Positions 35,087 through 44,386 of a stretch of 54,815 bases of DNA are shown here, piece after piece. A model generated the notes under the pieces. The model saw only the letters and a program-made list of their open reading frames with translations, was not told the origin of the DNA and made no database searches. Position 1 is the first letter of the stretch; each line of letters starts with the position of its first letter. The position numbers were made by a program, and so were the translations under genes. Origin of the DNA: Oxalobacteraceae bacterium (lineage in GTDB: Bacteria > Pseudomonadota > Gammaproteobacteria > Burkholderiales > Burkholderiaceae_D); NCBI GenBank assembly GCA_027490725.1, contig JAIXXN010000010.1:1-54815 (forward strand), written 5' to 3'.

Positions 35087-36973
35087 ATGAGTAAGTCCCC
35101 GTTTTCCTATCTGCGTAGTGCATGTTCCTGGTTCTGGCGTGCTCTCGACACCGGTCGGCGCAGCGTGATGAACCTGCTGTTCCTGCTGGTGCTGGTCGCA
35201 CTGGGCTTGGCGATTTTCGGCGGCGGCCACAAGGCGCTGGGACCGAAAACGGCGCTGGTGCTGAACCTGAAAGGGCAACTGGTCGAGCAGACCAGTTCCA
35301 GCGCCCGTTCCGCGCTGGTGAATAGTGTCAGTGGCGGCGAGAGCCACAAGATGCTGCAGCTGCGCGATGTGCTGGCGGTGCTCGATGCAGCGGCCAAGGA
35401 TCCGGAAATCACCTCGGCAGTCCTGCTGACCGACGAAATGGATGGCGGCGGTCAGGCGATTCTGCGCGAAGTGGCGGCGGCACTGGATCGCTTCAAGGCC
35501 AGCGGCAAGCCGGTGGTGGCGTGGGGTTCGAGCTTCGACCAGCGCCAGTATCTGCTGGCAGCGCACGCTTCGGAAGTGTATGTGCACCCGATGGGGATGG
35601 TGATGCTGGAGGGCTTTGGCCGCTATCGCAATTACTACCGCGATGCGCTTGATAAGCTGGGCGTGACGGTCAACCTGCTGCGGGTCGGCACCTACAAGAG
35701 CTTCGCCGAACCGTATATCGCCAACGGTCCATCGACTGCCGCTGCAGAAGCGGAAGCGTATCTGAATAACGGTCTGTGGACAGCCTACACCAGCGACGTG
35801 GAAAAGGCCCGCAAGCTGGCGCAGGGCGCTGTAATGAAGACCATTAACGACCTGCCGGCGCTGGTCGAACAGCAGCAGGGCGATCTGGCCAAAGTGACGC
35901 TGGCAGCGAAACTGGTCGATGGTCTGAAGACCCGCGACGAAGTCCGCGAACTGATGATCAAGCGCGGCGAGCGTGATGTGGCAGGCAAGAGCTTCCGCCA
36001 GATCAGCTTCGACGACTATCTGGCGCGCGTGCATACCCGGCTGACTGGCGATGCCATCGGCGTGGTGGTAGCGCAGGGCGAGATCAGCGATGGTAGCGCC
36101 AGCGCCAGCGCCGGTGCGATCGGTGGTGATTCGACCGCCAAGCTGATTCGTGCAGCGCGCGAGGATGACAGCATCAAGGCAGTCGTGCTGCGCGTTGATT
36201 CGCCGGGCGGCAGCGCGTTTGCGTCCGAAATCATCCGCCGCGAACTGGAACTGACGCGCGCTGCCGGCAAGCCGGTGGTGGTGTCGATGGGGAACGTGGC
36301 CGCTTCCGGTGGCTACTGGATTTCGATGGCGGCCGATGAAGTGATCGCCGCGCCGACCACCATCACCGGCTCGATCGGGGTGTTTGCGATTCTGCCGACG
36401 GCAGATAAAGTGATCGACAAGCTGGGTATCCACACCGCTGGTCAGCCAACTACGTGGATGGCCGATGCAACCAATCCGCTGCGCCCGCTGGATCCGCGTT
36501 TTGCGCAAGTGATCCAGGGCAGTATCAACCATGTGTATGCCGACTTTATCGGCCGCGCTGCCAAGGCGCGTAAAACCACGCCGGAAAAAATCGATGCGGT
36601 GGCACAGGGACGCGTCTGGACCGGTGCGCAGGCCAAGGAGCGCGGTCTGGTGGATCGTCTGGGCAGCTATGACGATGCCTTGAAATCGGCGGCGCGCCGT
36701 GCCAAGTTGGCGGACTACCGGGTGGTCTATATGGAGCCGGACGTGAGCAAGGTTGATCGTATCATCGGTATGCTGGGCGGTTCGGCAACGCAGGCACTGG
36801 CGCAGGCCATCGGCCCGCAGTGGAAGCTGGCACTGGGTCTGGGGGCTGCCAGTACCGGCCTGCCAGCATCGGCTGCGAGCGGCATTGCGCAGGATCTGGG
36901 CTGGCTGTCTGAACTGACGGTGGCGCATAAGCCTTTCACGGCGATCACCCACTGCCTGTGCGAATCGCCCTGA
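35087..36973 (+). CDS. sppA: Signal peptide peptidase SppA, long type
   Basis: Membrane-anchored serine protease that degrades cleaved signal peptides. The 628-aa protein is the long (67K) form with two tandem SppA domains and an N-terminal membrane helix (about 25-45). The catalytic dyad is Lys204 (TYKSFAEPY) and Ser407 (AASGGYW), close to Lys209 and Ser409 of E. coli SppA, so the spacing is right. The active site faces the periplasm. The start ATG (35087) follows GGAGC with suitable spacing. It converges with the histidine kinase gene, 20 nt away. Confidence 0.95.
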   Translation: MSKSPFSYLRSACSWFWRALDTGRRSVMNLLFLLVLVALGLAIFGGGHKALGPKTALVLNLKGQLVEQTSSSARSALVNSVSGGESHKMLQLRDVLAVLDAAAKDPEITSAVLLTDEMDGGGQAILREVAAALDRFKASGKPVVAWGSSFDQRQYLLAAHASEVYVHPMGMVMLEGFGRYRNYYRDALDKLGVTVNLLRVGTYKSFAEPYIANGPSTAAAEAEAYLNNGLWTAYTSDVEKARKLAQGAVMKTINDLPALVEQQQGDLAKVTLAAKLVDGLKTRDEVRELMIKRGERDVAGKSFRQISFDDYLARVHTRLTGDAIGVVVAQGEISDGSASASAGAIGGDSTAKLIRAAREDDSIKAVVLRVDSPGGSAFASEIIRRELELTRAAGKPVVVSMGNVAASGGYWISMAADEVIAAPTTITGSIGVFAILPTADKVIDKLGIHTAGQPTTWMADATNPLRPLDPRFAQVIQGSINHVYADFIGRAAKARKTTPEKIDAVAQGRVWTGAQAKERGLVDRLGSYDDALKSAARRAKLADYRVVYMEPDVSKVDRIIGMLGGSATQALAQAIGPQWKLALGLGAASTGLPASAASGIAQDLGWLSELTVAHKPFTAITHCLCESP

Positions 36974-36993
36974 TGCTGCCACGCTGGTGCAGA

Positions 36994-38328
36994 TTAGCCC
37001 TGCAGTAAAGGCAGGGTAATCTCGAAGCCGCTGCCGCCATCTTCGCGGCGCACGCAGCGCGCTTCACCACCGTGACGACGGGCGATCTGGCGCACCAGTG
37101 CCAGACCCAGTCCGGCGCCATGGTTATCGCGGGTGTTGCGGCGCCGGTAGAACGGTTCGAACACCCGTTCCGCTTCCGAGGCGGGAATTCCGGGCCCGCT
37201 GTCATGCACGCTCAGGATGGCGTTGCTGCCCTCAATGGCGAGGTTCACAAAGGTCGGTGCCGCGCCATGGCGGCGGGCGTTTTCCAGCAGATTGCGTAGC
37301 AGGCGGCGTAGCAGGCGCGTATCGCCAGCCAGCACGGCACTGCAGCCTTCCAGCTGTACCGCGTCGTAGTGGGCAGCTTCTTCGGCGGCCAGCGCCAGTA
37401 AATCGAGTTCTTCCAGCATCACTTCGGCGTTGACGGCATCCAGCCGGCTAGCCAGCAGGATTTCGTCCAGCAGGACATCGAGTTCGCGGATGTCCTGTTC
37501 CAGCCCGGCGCGGCGTTTCGGATCGACGTCCTCCTGCATCAATTCCAGAGCCATCCGGATGCGTGCCAGCGGCGTACGCAATTCGTGCGAGGCATTCGCC
37601 AGCAAGGTCTTGTGGGCACTGACCAGCTGTTCGATCTGGTCGGCAGCGCGGTTGAAACTGCGCGCCAGCTGGGCTACTTCATCTTTTCCTTCGACGGCCA
37701 CCCGTGCGCTCAGATTGCCAGCCGCCAGTGATTCAACACCCTGTTGCAGCCGTTCCAGCCGTTTGGTGAGGTGGCGGATCAGCGGGAAGGCGGCAATGCC
37801 GATGCCCAGTGCCAGCAGGAGCAGGGCGTTGTGCAGGATGGCTTTGGGACGGGTAAAGCCGAGCGGCACGCTGGAGAGCAGACGCCGTCCATCCGGCAGG
37901 CGCACCAGCGATTCTGGCGGCGGGCCGCGCAGCAAGGCGCCCGGTGCAGCGCCGGCGCCGCGCTGGCGCCAGCGATGTGGCGGGATAGGCTCGCCCACGG
38001 CGGCCAGTTGCTGCCATTCGCGCCCGTACAGGGTCAGGCTGGCATTCAGGTCGCTGGCCATGCGTTCCAGTGCCGCCTGCTGCTCGGCGGGCGGGGCGTC
38101 GGCACTGGCCAGTGCATTCTGCATCAGGTGCGCCAGTGCGGTGTTGGAGCGTTCGAGCGGCCCGCCACTGCGCTGCCAGACCAGCGTGACGGCCAGTGCG
38201 AACACCGCCAGACTGACCAGCAGGGCCACGTAGAAGCGGAAGTACAGGCGCGGAAAGCCCCAGGTAAAGCGTGGCCGGGCCAGGCGTGGCCCGGCCTCTC
38301 GTGGCCCGGCCTTTCGTGGCGCGGCCAT
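36994..38328 (-). CDS. CpxA-like sensor histidine kinase
   Basis: Membrane sensor of 444 aa. TM1 is at about 32-50, a periplasmic sensor region at 51-162, TM2 at about 165-185, HAMP at about 186-238, HisKA with His248 (NASHELRTPLAR), and HATPase with NLLENARRHG, SVHDSGPGIP and GAGLGLALVRQ. All catalytic boxes are intact. The N-terminus before TM1 is a basic, proline-rich tail built from a repeated 15-bp unit (AGPRE, AGPRL, ARPRF). The response regulator gene lies upstream and its stop codon touches this start. The match to the CpxA type, plus a Spy/CpxP-like neighbour, suggests envelope-stress sensing. Confidence 0.9.
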   Translation of the reverse strand: MAAPRKAGPREAGPRLARPRFTWGFPRLYFRFYVALLVSLAVFALAVTLVWQRSGGPLERSNTALAHLMQNALASADAPPAEQQAALERMASDLNASLTLYGREWQQLAAVGEPIPPHRWRQRGAGAAPGALLRGPPPESLVRLPDGRRLLSSVPLGFTRPKAILHNALLLLALGIGIAAFPLIRHLTKRLERLQQGVESLAAGNLSARVAVEGKDEVAQLARSFNRAADQIEQLVSAHKTLLANASHELRTPLARIRMALELMQEDVDPKRRAGLEQDIRELDVLLDEILLASRLDAVNAEVMLEELDLLALAAEEAAHYDAVQLEGCSAVLAGDTRLLRRLLRNLLENARRHGAAPTFVNLAIEGSNAILSVHDSGPGIPASEAERVFEPFYRRRNTRDNHGAGLGLALVRQIARRHGGEARCVRREDGGSGFEITLPLLQG

Positions 38329-38329
38329 C
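38270..38329 (-). repeat. Four tandem 15-bp units in the kinase N-terminus
   Basis: Units starting at 38270, 38285, 38300 and 38315 share CGTGGC(C)(C)GGCC. The unit encodes a basic pentapeptide of the AGPRx type before the first membrane helix of the histidine kinase. Slippage could change its copy number. Confidence 0.7.
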
Positions 38330-39095
38330 AGTCCTGCACCTTGGCGAACAGGTAGCCGGCGCCGCGCACGGTGATGATGCGGCGTGGTTTTTTCGGATCG
38401 TCCTCGACGGCGGCGCGCAGGCGTGACATGTGTACGTCGATGGAGCGGTCGAAGGCTTCCAGAGGCTCGCCCTTGAGTAGGGCCATCAGGCTGTCACGTG
38501 ACAGCACCCGGCCCGCATGGCGCGCCAGTACCAGTAACAGGTCAAACTGGTAGGAGGTCAGGTCGCAGGGCTGGCCATCGAGCCGCGCGGCATGCGCGTC
38601 GGGATCGATTTCTAGCCGGCCGAAGTGCAGCAAATGCGGATTCGACGTGCGGGTGCTGGCCGGCTGGTGGCGGTGTTCGATACGACGGCGCAGAATGGCG
38701 CGCAGGCGTGCCAGCAGTTCGCGCGGCTCGAATGGTTTCGGCAGGTAGTCGTCCGCGCCGAGTTCCAGGCCGATGATGCGGTCGATCGCATCGCCACGTG
38801 CGGTGAGCATCAGGATGGGCAGGTCAGAGCTGTTGCGCAACTGGCGGCATACCTCTAGTCCATCCATATCGGGTAGCATCAGATCCAGTATCGCGGCATC
38901 GATCCCGCCTGCGGCAACAGCATCGAGTGCGGCGCGGCCACACGGCGCGTGGGTGACACGATACGCCGCCTGCGCCAGATATTCGGTCAGCATGTCGGCG
39001 AGACGGGGGTCGTCCTCGACCAGCAGAATATGGTCAGGTGCAGGTGCAGGTGCAGGTGCAGGAGATGGGGGGGCGACGGAATTCATGCGATTCAT
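38328..39095 (-). CDS. CpxR-like OmpR-family response regulator
   Basis: DNA-binding response regulator of 255 aa. The receiver domain (about 21-140) has Asp71 as phosphate acceptor (AAILDLMLPD) and a Lys in LGADDYLPKPFEPREL, a stretch nearly the same as in E. coli CpxR. The winged-helix domain follows (about 155-250, ending RRIITVRGAGYLFAKV). The N-terminus before the receiver has a PAPAPAPAP run. Its stop codon overlaps the kinase start by one base. A CpxR-type box 0.6 kb upstream suggests that the regulator controls the neighbouring Spy-like and efflux genes. ATGs at 39095 and 39086 are both possible starts. Confidence 0.92.
   Translation of the reverse strand: MNRMNSVAPPSPAPAPAPAPDHILLVEDDPRLADMLTEYLAQAAYRVTHAPCGRAALDAVAAGGIDAAILDLMLPDMDGLEVCRQLRNSSDLPILMLTARGDAIDRIIGLELGADDYLPKPFEPRELLARLRAILRRRIEHRHQPASTRTSNPHLLHFGRLEIDPDAHAARLDGQPCDLTSYQFDLLLVLARHAGRVLSRDSLMALLKGEPLEAFDRSIDVHMSRLRAAVEDDPKKPRRIITVRGAGYLFAKVQD
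39035..39062 (-). repeat. CAGGTG hexanucleotide repeat
   Basis: Four exact copies of CAGGTG plus a partial fifth, coding for the Pro-Ala run at residues 12-20 of the response regulator. It lies before the receiver domain, so copy-number change would alter only the tail length. Confidence 0.85.
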
Positions 39096-39149
39096 TCTAC
39101 GTTTGCTAGCCGCCCCTTACAAGCTGGCTGTCTGTAAGGGGCGCAGGGC

Positions 39150-39620
39150 TTAGCCGCGGTGGTGGCGCCGCTCCCCCATTTTGCCCAGATGGTCGGCCAG
39201 TTTCTGGCGCTGCGCCGGGCTCAGGCTATCGCCCACATCGGCCATCAGCCTGACTAGCCGCTGCGAGGCGCGGTCGGCCAGTGCGATGCCGCTGGCGCGG
39301 GTGTTCTCCAGTGCGGCGCGGTCGATGCTGGGGGCTGCCAGCAGACTGGCGACCTGCCGGTGGATCTGGAATAGCTGTTCGTGCATCGGTTTCAGGTCGG
39401 CCACGGCCGCTTTGACCAGTGGTTCAATGGCCGCTTTCTGTGCCTCGCTGGCGTCGACTGCCTTATACAGATGCGTAGTCATACGTTCCAGGTGTTCGGC
39501 ACTTGCCATGCCGGCACCGGGGCCACCCATATGACGTTCGACGGCGAAGGCGCCGGCACCGGCAACGAGCGCCGAGCCCAGTAGAAATGCTGCAACGCTC
39601 TGGCGATTGATGATACTCAT
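39150..39620 (-). CDS. Spy/CpxP-like periplasmic protein
   Basis: A 156-aa protein with a signal peptide (about 1-25, AFLLGSALVAGAGAFA) and a helical, His- and Met-containing mature part. LSPAQRQKLADHL near the C-terminus is the LTxxQ-type motif of Spy and CpxP, periplasmic chaperones that also act as stress reporters; the tail ERRHHRG may bind metal. GAGGAG precedes the ATG. It lies just before the CpxR-like gene and is divergent from mdtA. In enterobacteria spy and mdtABC are both BaeR/CpxR targets, and the same grouping is seen here physically. Confidence 0.85.
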   Translation of the reverse strand: MSIINRQSVAAFLLGSALVAGAGAFAVERHMGGPGAGMASAEHLERMTTHLYKAVDASEAQKAAIEPLVKAAVADLKPMHEQLFQIHRQVASLLAAPSIDRAALENTRASGIALADRASQRLVRLMADVGDSLSPAQRQKLADHLGKMGERRHHRG

Positions 39621-39697
39621 GTTCTCTCCTCAACAGATTATTCGGGAAACGACAGAGCCAGTCTGCGCTGCCGACGTGAAGCGCGGATGTCGCTGGC

Positions 39698-39712
39698 GTA
39701 AAGATATGTAAA
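39698..39712 (+). promoter_or_regulatory. CpxR-type box GTAAA-N5-GTAAA
   Basis: GTAAA at 39698-39702 and GTAAA at 39708-39712, separated by GATAT, is a perfect match to the CpxR consensus (two GTAAA half-sites 4-8 nt apart; 5 nt gives the usual 10-bp period). It is 78 nt before the Spy-like start codon and about 200 nt before mdtA, in a divergent promoter region next to a CpxR-like gene. The motif is seen; binding is inferred. Confidence 0.65.
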
Positions 39713-39914
39713 GCGGTAGTAGTCAAATGTGAGCAAAGGCCCTGTTTTGTAGCGAGTTTGTATCCGCGAGGGGCAGGCGCCTGACAGCAGTTTTTTGCTG
39801 TGCTAGAGTCCACGCAACGATGATCGTGGTCTGTCCCATGCAACGCTTCACGCAACGCATCACGTAACTAAAGCGCTCAGCGATATCACTCATGTACGCC
39901 ACCCAAGGATTTCA

Positions 39915-41288
39915 ATGGATACCCGTAATACACCCGAACCGACGCAACTTCCTCCTGTACGCAGCCGCCGTTCGCGACTGGCGGGCAGTGTCATTGCGGT
40001 TGCCGCGATGGCGGGGCTGGGCGGACTGGCGTGGTATCTGACCCACCAGCCGGCAGCGACAGGTGCGGCGCCCGGAACGGCGCCCGCCGGAGGTCCCGGC
40101 GCTGCTGCGGGGCCGGGCGGTCCTGGTGGCCCTGGCGCTGGCGGGCGCCGCGGCGGGGCCACCACGGTGGGGGTGGCGACGGCCGAAAAAGCCGATCTGC
40201 CGGTGACGCTGGAGGCACTAGGCACAGTGACGGCGGCGGCGACCACCACGGTGCGTCCGCAGGTTTCGGGCATTCTGCAACAGGTGCTGTTCAAGGAAGG
40301 CCAGATGGTGAAAGCCGGGCAGGTACTGGCGCAGATCGATCCGCGCCAGTTCGAGATGGCGCTGCTGCAGGCGTCCGGCCAGCGACAGCGCGATGAGGCG
40401 CAACTGGAAAACGCCCGCCTGACGCTGGAACGCTACCGCACCTTGCTGGGACAGGATTCGATTGCGCGTCAGGATGTCGATACGCAGGCGGCGCTGGTGA
40501 AGCAGCTGGAAGGAACGGTGATGACGGATCGCGCGCAGGAGGGCACGGCACGACTGAATCTGGGTTATACCAAAGTACTGGCACCGATTTCGGGACGGGT
40601 TGGCCTGCGGGTGGTCGATGTGGGCAATCTGGTGGGTGCCAGCGATGCCAGCGGGATTGCGGTGATTACCCAGTTAGCGCCGATCGATGTGGAGTTTTCG
40701 GTACCGCAGGACAGCGTGCCGCTGGTGATGCAGCAGGCGAACAGCGGTGCCAGCCTGACGGCGGTGGCGCTCGACCGTACCCGCACCAGTGTGCTCGAAA
40801 GCGGCAAGTTCTCGGCGCTGGATAATCAGGTCGATGTGCAGACCGGCACGGTGAAGGCCAAAGCGCGGTTTGCGAATACCCGTTCGACGCTGTTTCCTAG
40901 CCAGTTCGTGAATTTGCGACTGGAACTGCGCACCATCAAGGATGCCGTGATGGTGCCGGTAACGGCAGTGCGCCACGGTGCCAAGGGCGACTTTGTGTAT
41001 GTACTCAAAGATGATAAAAGCGTGACCGTGCGGCCTATCACGCGCGGGCAGGCGACTGCCGAGAAGGTGCAGATTACGAGCGGCCTTCAAGTTGGCGAGC
41101 AGGTGATTACCGAAGGCGCGGATCGTCTCAAGGAAGGCGCCAAAGTGACGCTGCCCGGCGCTGGCGGCTCGGGCGGTGGCCGGCATGGCGGTCCGGCGGC
41201 ATTGCCGGATGCTGCCTCGGCATCTGGCGCAGCATCGGCCGGCAGTGGCGAACGTCGTCAGCGTAAAGACCCGGGCGCTGCACAATAA
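39915..41288 (+). CDS. mdtA: RND efflux periplasmic adaptor subunit (MdtA-like)
   Basis: Membrane-fusion protein that links the inner-membrane RND pumps to the outer-membrane channel. The 457-aa protein has an N-terminal membrane anchor (about 22-43), a Gly/Ala/Pro-rich linker (about 45-78), the lipoyl/hairpin segment [20 protein letters not shown], a coiled-coil hairpin (about 150-200) and beta-barrel domains with [19 protein letters not shown], the pattern of MdtA. The C-terminal tail is Gly/Ser-rich. AAGGAT precedes the ATG. It overlaps mdtB by one base, starting a four-gene operon likely under CpxR-type control. Confidence 0.93.
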   Translation: MDTRNTPEPTQLPPVRSRRSRLAGSVIAVAAMAGLGGLAWYLTHQPAATGAAPGTAPAGGPGAAAGPGGPGGPGAGGRRGGATTVGVATAEKADLPVTLEALGTVTAAATTTVRPQVSGILQQVLFKEGQMVKAGQVLAQIDPRQFEMALLQASGQRQRDEAQLENARLTLERYRTLLGQDSIARQDVDTQAALVKQLEGTVMTDRAQEGTARLNLGYTKVLAPISGRVGLRVVDVGNLVGASDASGIAVITQLAPIDVEFSVPQDSVPLVMQQANSGASLTAVALDRTRTSVLESGKFSALDNQVDVQTGTVKAKARFANTRSTLFPSQFVNLRLELRTIKDAVMVPVTAVRHGAKGDFVYVLKDDKSVTVRPITRGQATAEKVQITSGLQVGEQVITEGADRLKEGAKVTLPGAGGSGGGRHGGPAALPDAASASGAASAGSGERRQRKDPGAAQ

Positions 41289-44200
41289 TGAGCCCGTCCG
41301 CCCCCTTTATCAAACGTCCGGTAGCGACTTCGCTACTGATGCTGGCGATTGTCCTCGCCGGGATCGTCGGCTTCAAGTTCCTGCCGCTATCTGCGCTGCC
41401 GCAAGTCGATTTTCCGACCATACAGGTACAGACGCTGTACCCGGGCGGCAGCCCCGAAGTGATGGGGCAGACCGTGACCGCGCCACTGGAACGCCAGTTC
41501 GGCCAGATGGCGGGCTTGCAGCGCATGAGTTCTACCAGCGCGGCCGGAGTCTCCATCATTACCCTGCAATTCAGTCTGGGCCAGACGCTGGACGTGGCCG
41601 AGCAGGAAGTGCAGGCCGCCATCAATGCCGGTGCCTCGCTGCTGCCGACCGACCTGCCGGCGCCACCCGTGTATGCCAAAGTCAATCCGGCCGATGCGCC
41701 GGTGCTGACGCTGGCGATTACCTCGGATAGCATGCCGCTGACGGAAGTACAGAATGTGGTGAATACCCGGCTAGCGCTAAAAATCTCGCAGGTTTCTGGG
41801 GTCGGGCTGGTGACCTTGAGTGGCGGTAAGCGTCCCGCTGTGCGGATACAGGCCGACACCAATGCGCTGGCCTCGTACGGGCTGGGGCTCGATACGCTGC
41901 GCACCGCCATCACGGCGGCCAATGCCAACGGCGCCAAGGGCAGCTTTGACGGGCCGACCCGCGCCTACAGTATTAACGCTAACGACCAGCTGGTGACGGC
42001 CAAAGATTACCAGGAGCTGATCCTCGCCTACAAGAACGGGGCACCAGTGCGGCTAATGGATGTGGCCAGCGTTAAGGATAGTGCGGAAAACGTCGAACTG
42101 GGCGCATGGGCCGGCAATCGTCAGGCGATTATTCTGAACGTGCAGCGGCAACCCGGTGCGAATGTGATCGCCACGGTGGATGCGATCAAGGCGCGCCTGC
42201 CCGAACTGCAGGCTGGTCTGCCCGCTGCGATGAAGGTAGAAGTGCTGAGCGATCGCACCACCGGCATCCGTGCCTCGGTCGAACATGTGGAACTCGAGCT
42301 GCTGCTGGCGGTGGTGCTGGTGGTGCTGGTAATCTTCGCCTTCCTGCATAGCGTGCGCGCCACCGTGATTGCCAGCCTGTCGGTGCCGATTTCGCTGATC
42401 GGCACCTGCGGCATCATGTATCTGCTCGGTTACAGCCTGAATAATCTGTCGCTAATGGCGCTGACCATCGCTACCGGTTTCGTGGTCGATGATGCGATTG
42501 TGATGATCGAAAATATCGCCCGCTACATCGAGGAAGGCGAGACGCCGATGGCGGCAGCGCTGAAAGGTGCGGCGCAGATTGGCTTTACGATTATTTCGCT
42601 GACGGTGTCGCTGATCGCGGTGCTAATTCCGCTGCTGTTCATGGGCGATGTAGTGGGGCGTCTGTTCCGCGAGTTTGCTATGTCGCTGGCGATTACGATC
42701 CTGATTTCGGCGCTGGTGTCGCTGACGCTGGTGCCGATGATGTCGGCGCGCTGGCTGAAGAGCCACGCGGAGGAGAAGCCCAATCGCTACGCCCAGCGCT
42801 TTCAGCAGTTTTTTGATCGCGTGCTTGCCCACTACGACCGTGCGCTGGTCTGGGTGCTCAACCATAGCGGCCTGACGCTACTGGTGGCGCTGGCGACCTT
42901 GTTGCTGACGGTGCTACTGTATGTGGTGATCCCGAAAGGGCTGTTCCCGACCCAGGATACCGGCCAGTTGCAGGCGCGTCTGGAAACCGGTAAGGCGGTT
43001 TCCTATGCGCGCATGGCGGCATTGCAGCAGCAGGCCGCGCGCCTGATACTGGAGGATCCGGACGTCGCCACGCTCAGTTCCGTGGTCGGTGTCGATGCCG
43101 CCAATAACACCATGCTGCATACCGGCAGTATGCTGATCAATCTGAAGCACGAACGGACAGGTAGCCAGCAGCAGACCATGGAACGTTTGCGCCAGCGCGT
43201 GGCGCAGATTCCCGGCCTGACCCTGTATCTGCAACCGACCCAGGACCTGACCATCGATGCCGAATCGGGACCAACCCAGTTCCGCGTCTCGGTGGAAGGC
43301 GCGGACAACGCCACGGTGAATCTGTGGGCCAGCAAACTGGCCGAACAGATGCGCAGCAAAGCCACCTTGCGCAATGTGGTGTCGGACGTCGGTGCCAGCG
43401 CCAACGCCGCCTATGTGACGGTGGATCGGGACAGCGCAGCGCGCATGTCGATCACCGCGGCATCGATCGACGATGCGCTGTATAGCGCCTTCGGTCAGCG
43501 CATCGTTTCTACCATCTTTACCGAGACCAACCAGTATCGGGTGATTCTGGAAGCGCGCCGTGACGATATCACCACGCCGGCCGATCTGGGTAATCTGCAG
43601 ATCCGTACCGGTTCGGGCAAGGCCACGCCGCTGTCGGCAGTGGCTACCATCAGCGAGCGCGCGGCGCCGCTACAGGTGACGCACGTGGCCCAGTATCCGG
43701 CTACCACGCTGGGCTTTGATACGGCAGACGGAGTGTCGCTGGGCACAGCGGTGGACAGCATCCGGCAGGCGGCCCACGAAATCGGCTTCCCGGCCTCGGT
43801 CACGCTGACCTTCCTCGGCGCTTCGGGGGCCTATCAGGCTTCGCTGTCCAACCAGCTCTGGCTGATTCTGGCGGCGGTGGTGTGTGTCTACATCGTGCTG
43901 GGAGTGCTGTACGAAAGTTATATCCACCCGCTGACGATCCTGTCAACCCTACCATCGGCAGGCGTGGGCGCTTTGCTGGCGCTGCTGATCAGTGGTCAGG
44001 ATCTGGGTGTGATCGGGATTATCGGCATCATCCTCCTGATTGGTATCGTCAAGAAAAACGCCATCATGATGATCGACTTCGCCATCGAGGCGGAGCGCGA
44101 ACAGGGCAAGCCAGCGCGCGAGGCCATCCACCAGGCGGCGCTACTGCGCTTCCGGCCGATTCTGATGACCACACTGGCAGCACTGTTTGCCGCCGTGCCG

Positions 44201-44386
44201 CTGATGCTGGGCTGGGGCGAGGGCGCCGAGTTGCGCCGGCCACTGGGACTGGCGATCTTTGGCGGTCTGATTGTCAGCCAGATGCTGACGCTGTTCACCA
44301 CGCCGGTGATCTATCTGGGTTTCGACAGTCTGGCACGCCGTTTTGGTCGTGGCAAAACGGCTTTGCCTGAAGGTGGCGTGTCGTGA
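41288..44386 (+). CDS. mdtB: RND efflux permease (MdtB-like)
   Basis: Inner-membrane proton-driven drug exporter of 1032 aa with 12 helices and two large periplasmic loops. The proton-relay Asp pair is in [14 protein letters not shown] (TM4), and the TM10-11 region has [16 protein letters not shown]. In the MdtABC system B and C form a mixed trimer (two B, one C), so both are needed. The gene overlaps mdtC by 4 nt (GTGA), consistent with fixed stoichiometry. Length and motifs are typical. Confidence 0.93.
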   Translation: MSPSAPFIKRPVATSLLMLAIVLAGIVGFKFLPLSALPQVDFPTIQVQTLYPGGSPEVMGQTVTAPLERQFGQMAGLQRMSSTSAAGVSIITLQFSLGQTLDVAEQEVQAAINAGASLLPTDLPAPPVYAKVNPADAPVLTLAITSDSMPLTEVQNVVNTRLALKISQVSGVGLVTLSGGKRPAVRIQADTNALASYGLGLDTLRTAITAANANGAKGSFDGPTRAYSINANDQLVTAKDYQELILAYKNGAPVRLMDVASVKDSAENVELGAWAGNRQAIILNVQRQPGANVIATVDAIKARLPELQAGLPAAMKVEVLSDRTTGIRASVEHVELELLLAVVLVVLVIFAFLHSVRATVIASLSVPISLIGTCGIMYLLGYSLNNLSLMALTIATGFVVDDAIVMIENIARYIEEGETPMAAALKGAAQIGFTIISLTVSLIAVLIPLLFMGDVVGRLFREFAMSLAITILISALVSLTLVPMMSARWLKSHAEEKPNRYAQRFQQFFDRVLAHYDRALVWVLNHSGLTLLVALATLLLTVLLYVVIPKGLFPTQDTGQLQARLETGKAVSYARMAALQQQAARLILEDPDVATLSSVVGVDAANNTMLHTGSMLINLKHERTGSQQQTMERLRQRVAQIPGLTLYLQPTQDLTIDAESGPTQFRVSVEGADNATVNLWASKLAEQMRSKATLRNVVSDVGASANAAYVTVDRDSAARMSITAASIDDALYSAFGQRIVSTIFTETNQYRVILEARRDDITTPADLGNLQIRTGSGKATPLSAVATISERAAPLQVTHVAQYPATTLGFDTADGVSLGTAVDSIRQAAHEIGFPASVTLTFLGASGAYQASLSNQLWLILAAVVCVYIVLGVLYESYIHPLTILSTLPSAGVGALLALLISGQDLGVIGIIGIILLIGIVKKNAIMMIDFAIEAEREQGKPAREAIHQAALLRFRPILMTTLAALFAAVPLMLGWGEGAELRRPLGLAIFGGLIVSQMLTLFTTPVIYLGFDSLARRFGRGKTALPEGGVS

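Noticed and set aside
34739..36982. A 747-codon minus-strand frame across the symporter end and sppA
   Set aside because: Composition is that of an antisense shadow (His, Gln, Arg-rich), and sppA on the other strand has an intact catalytic dyad.
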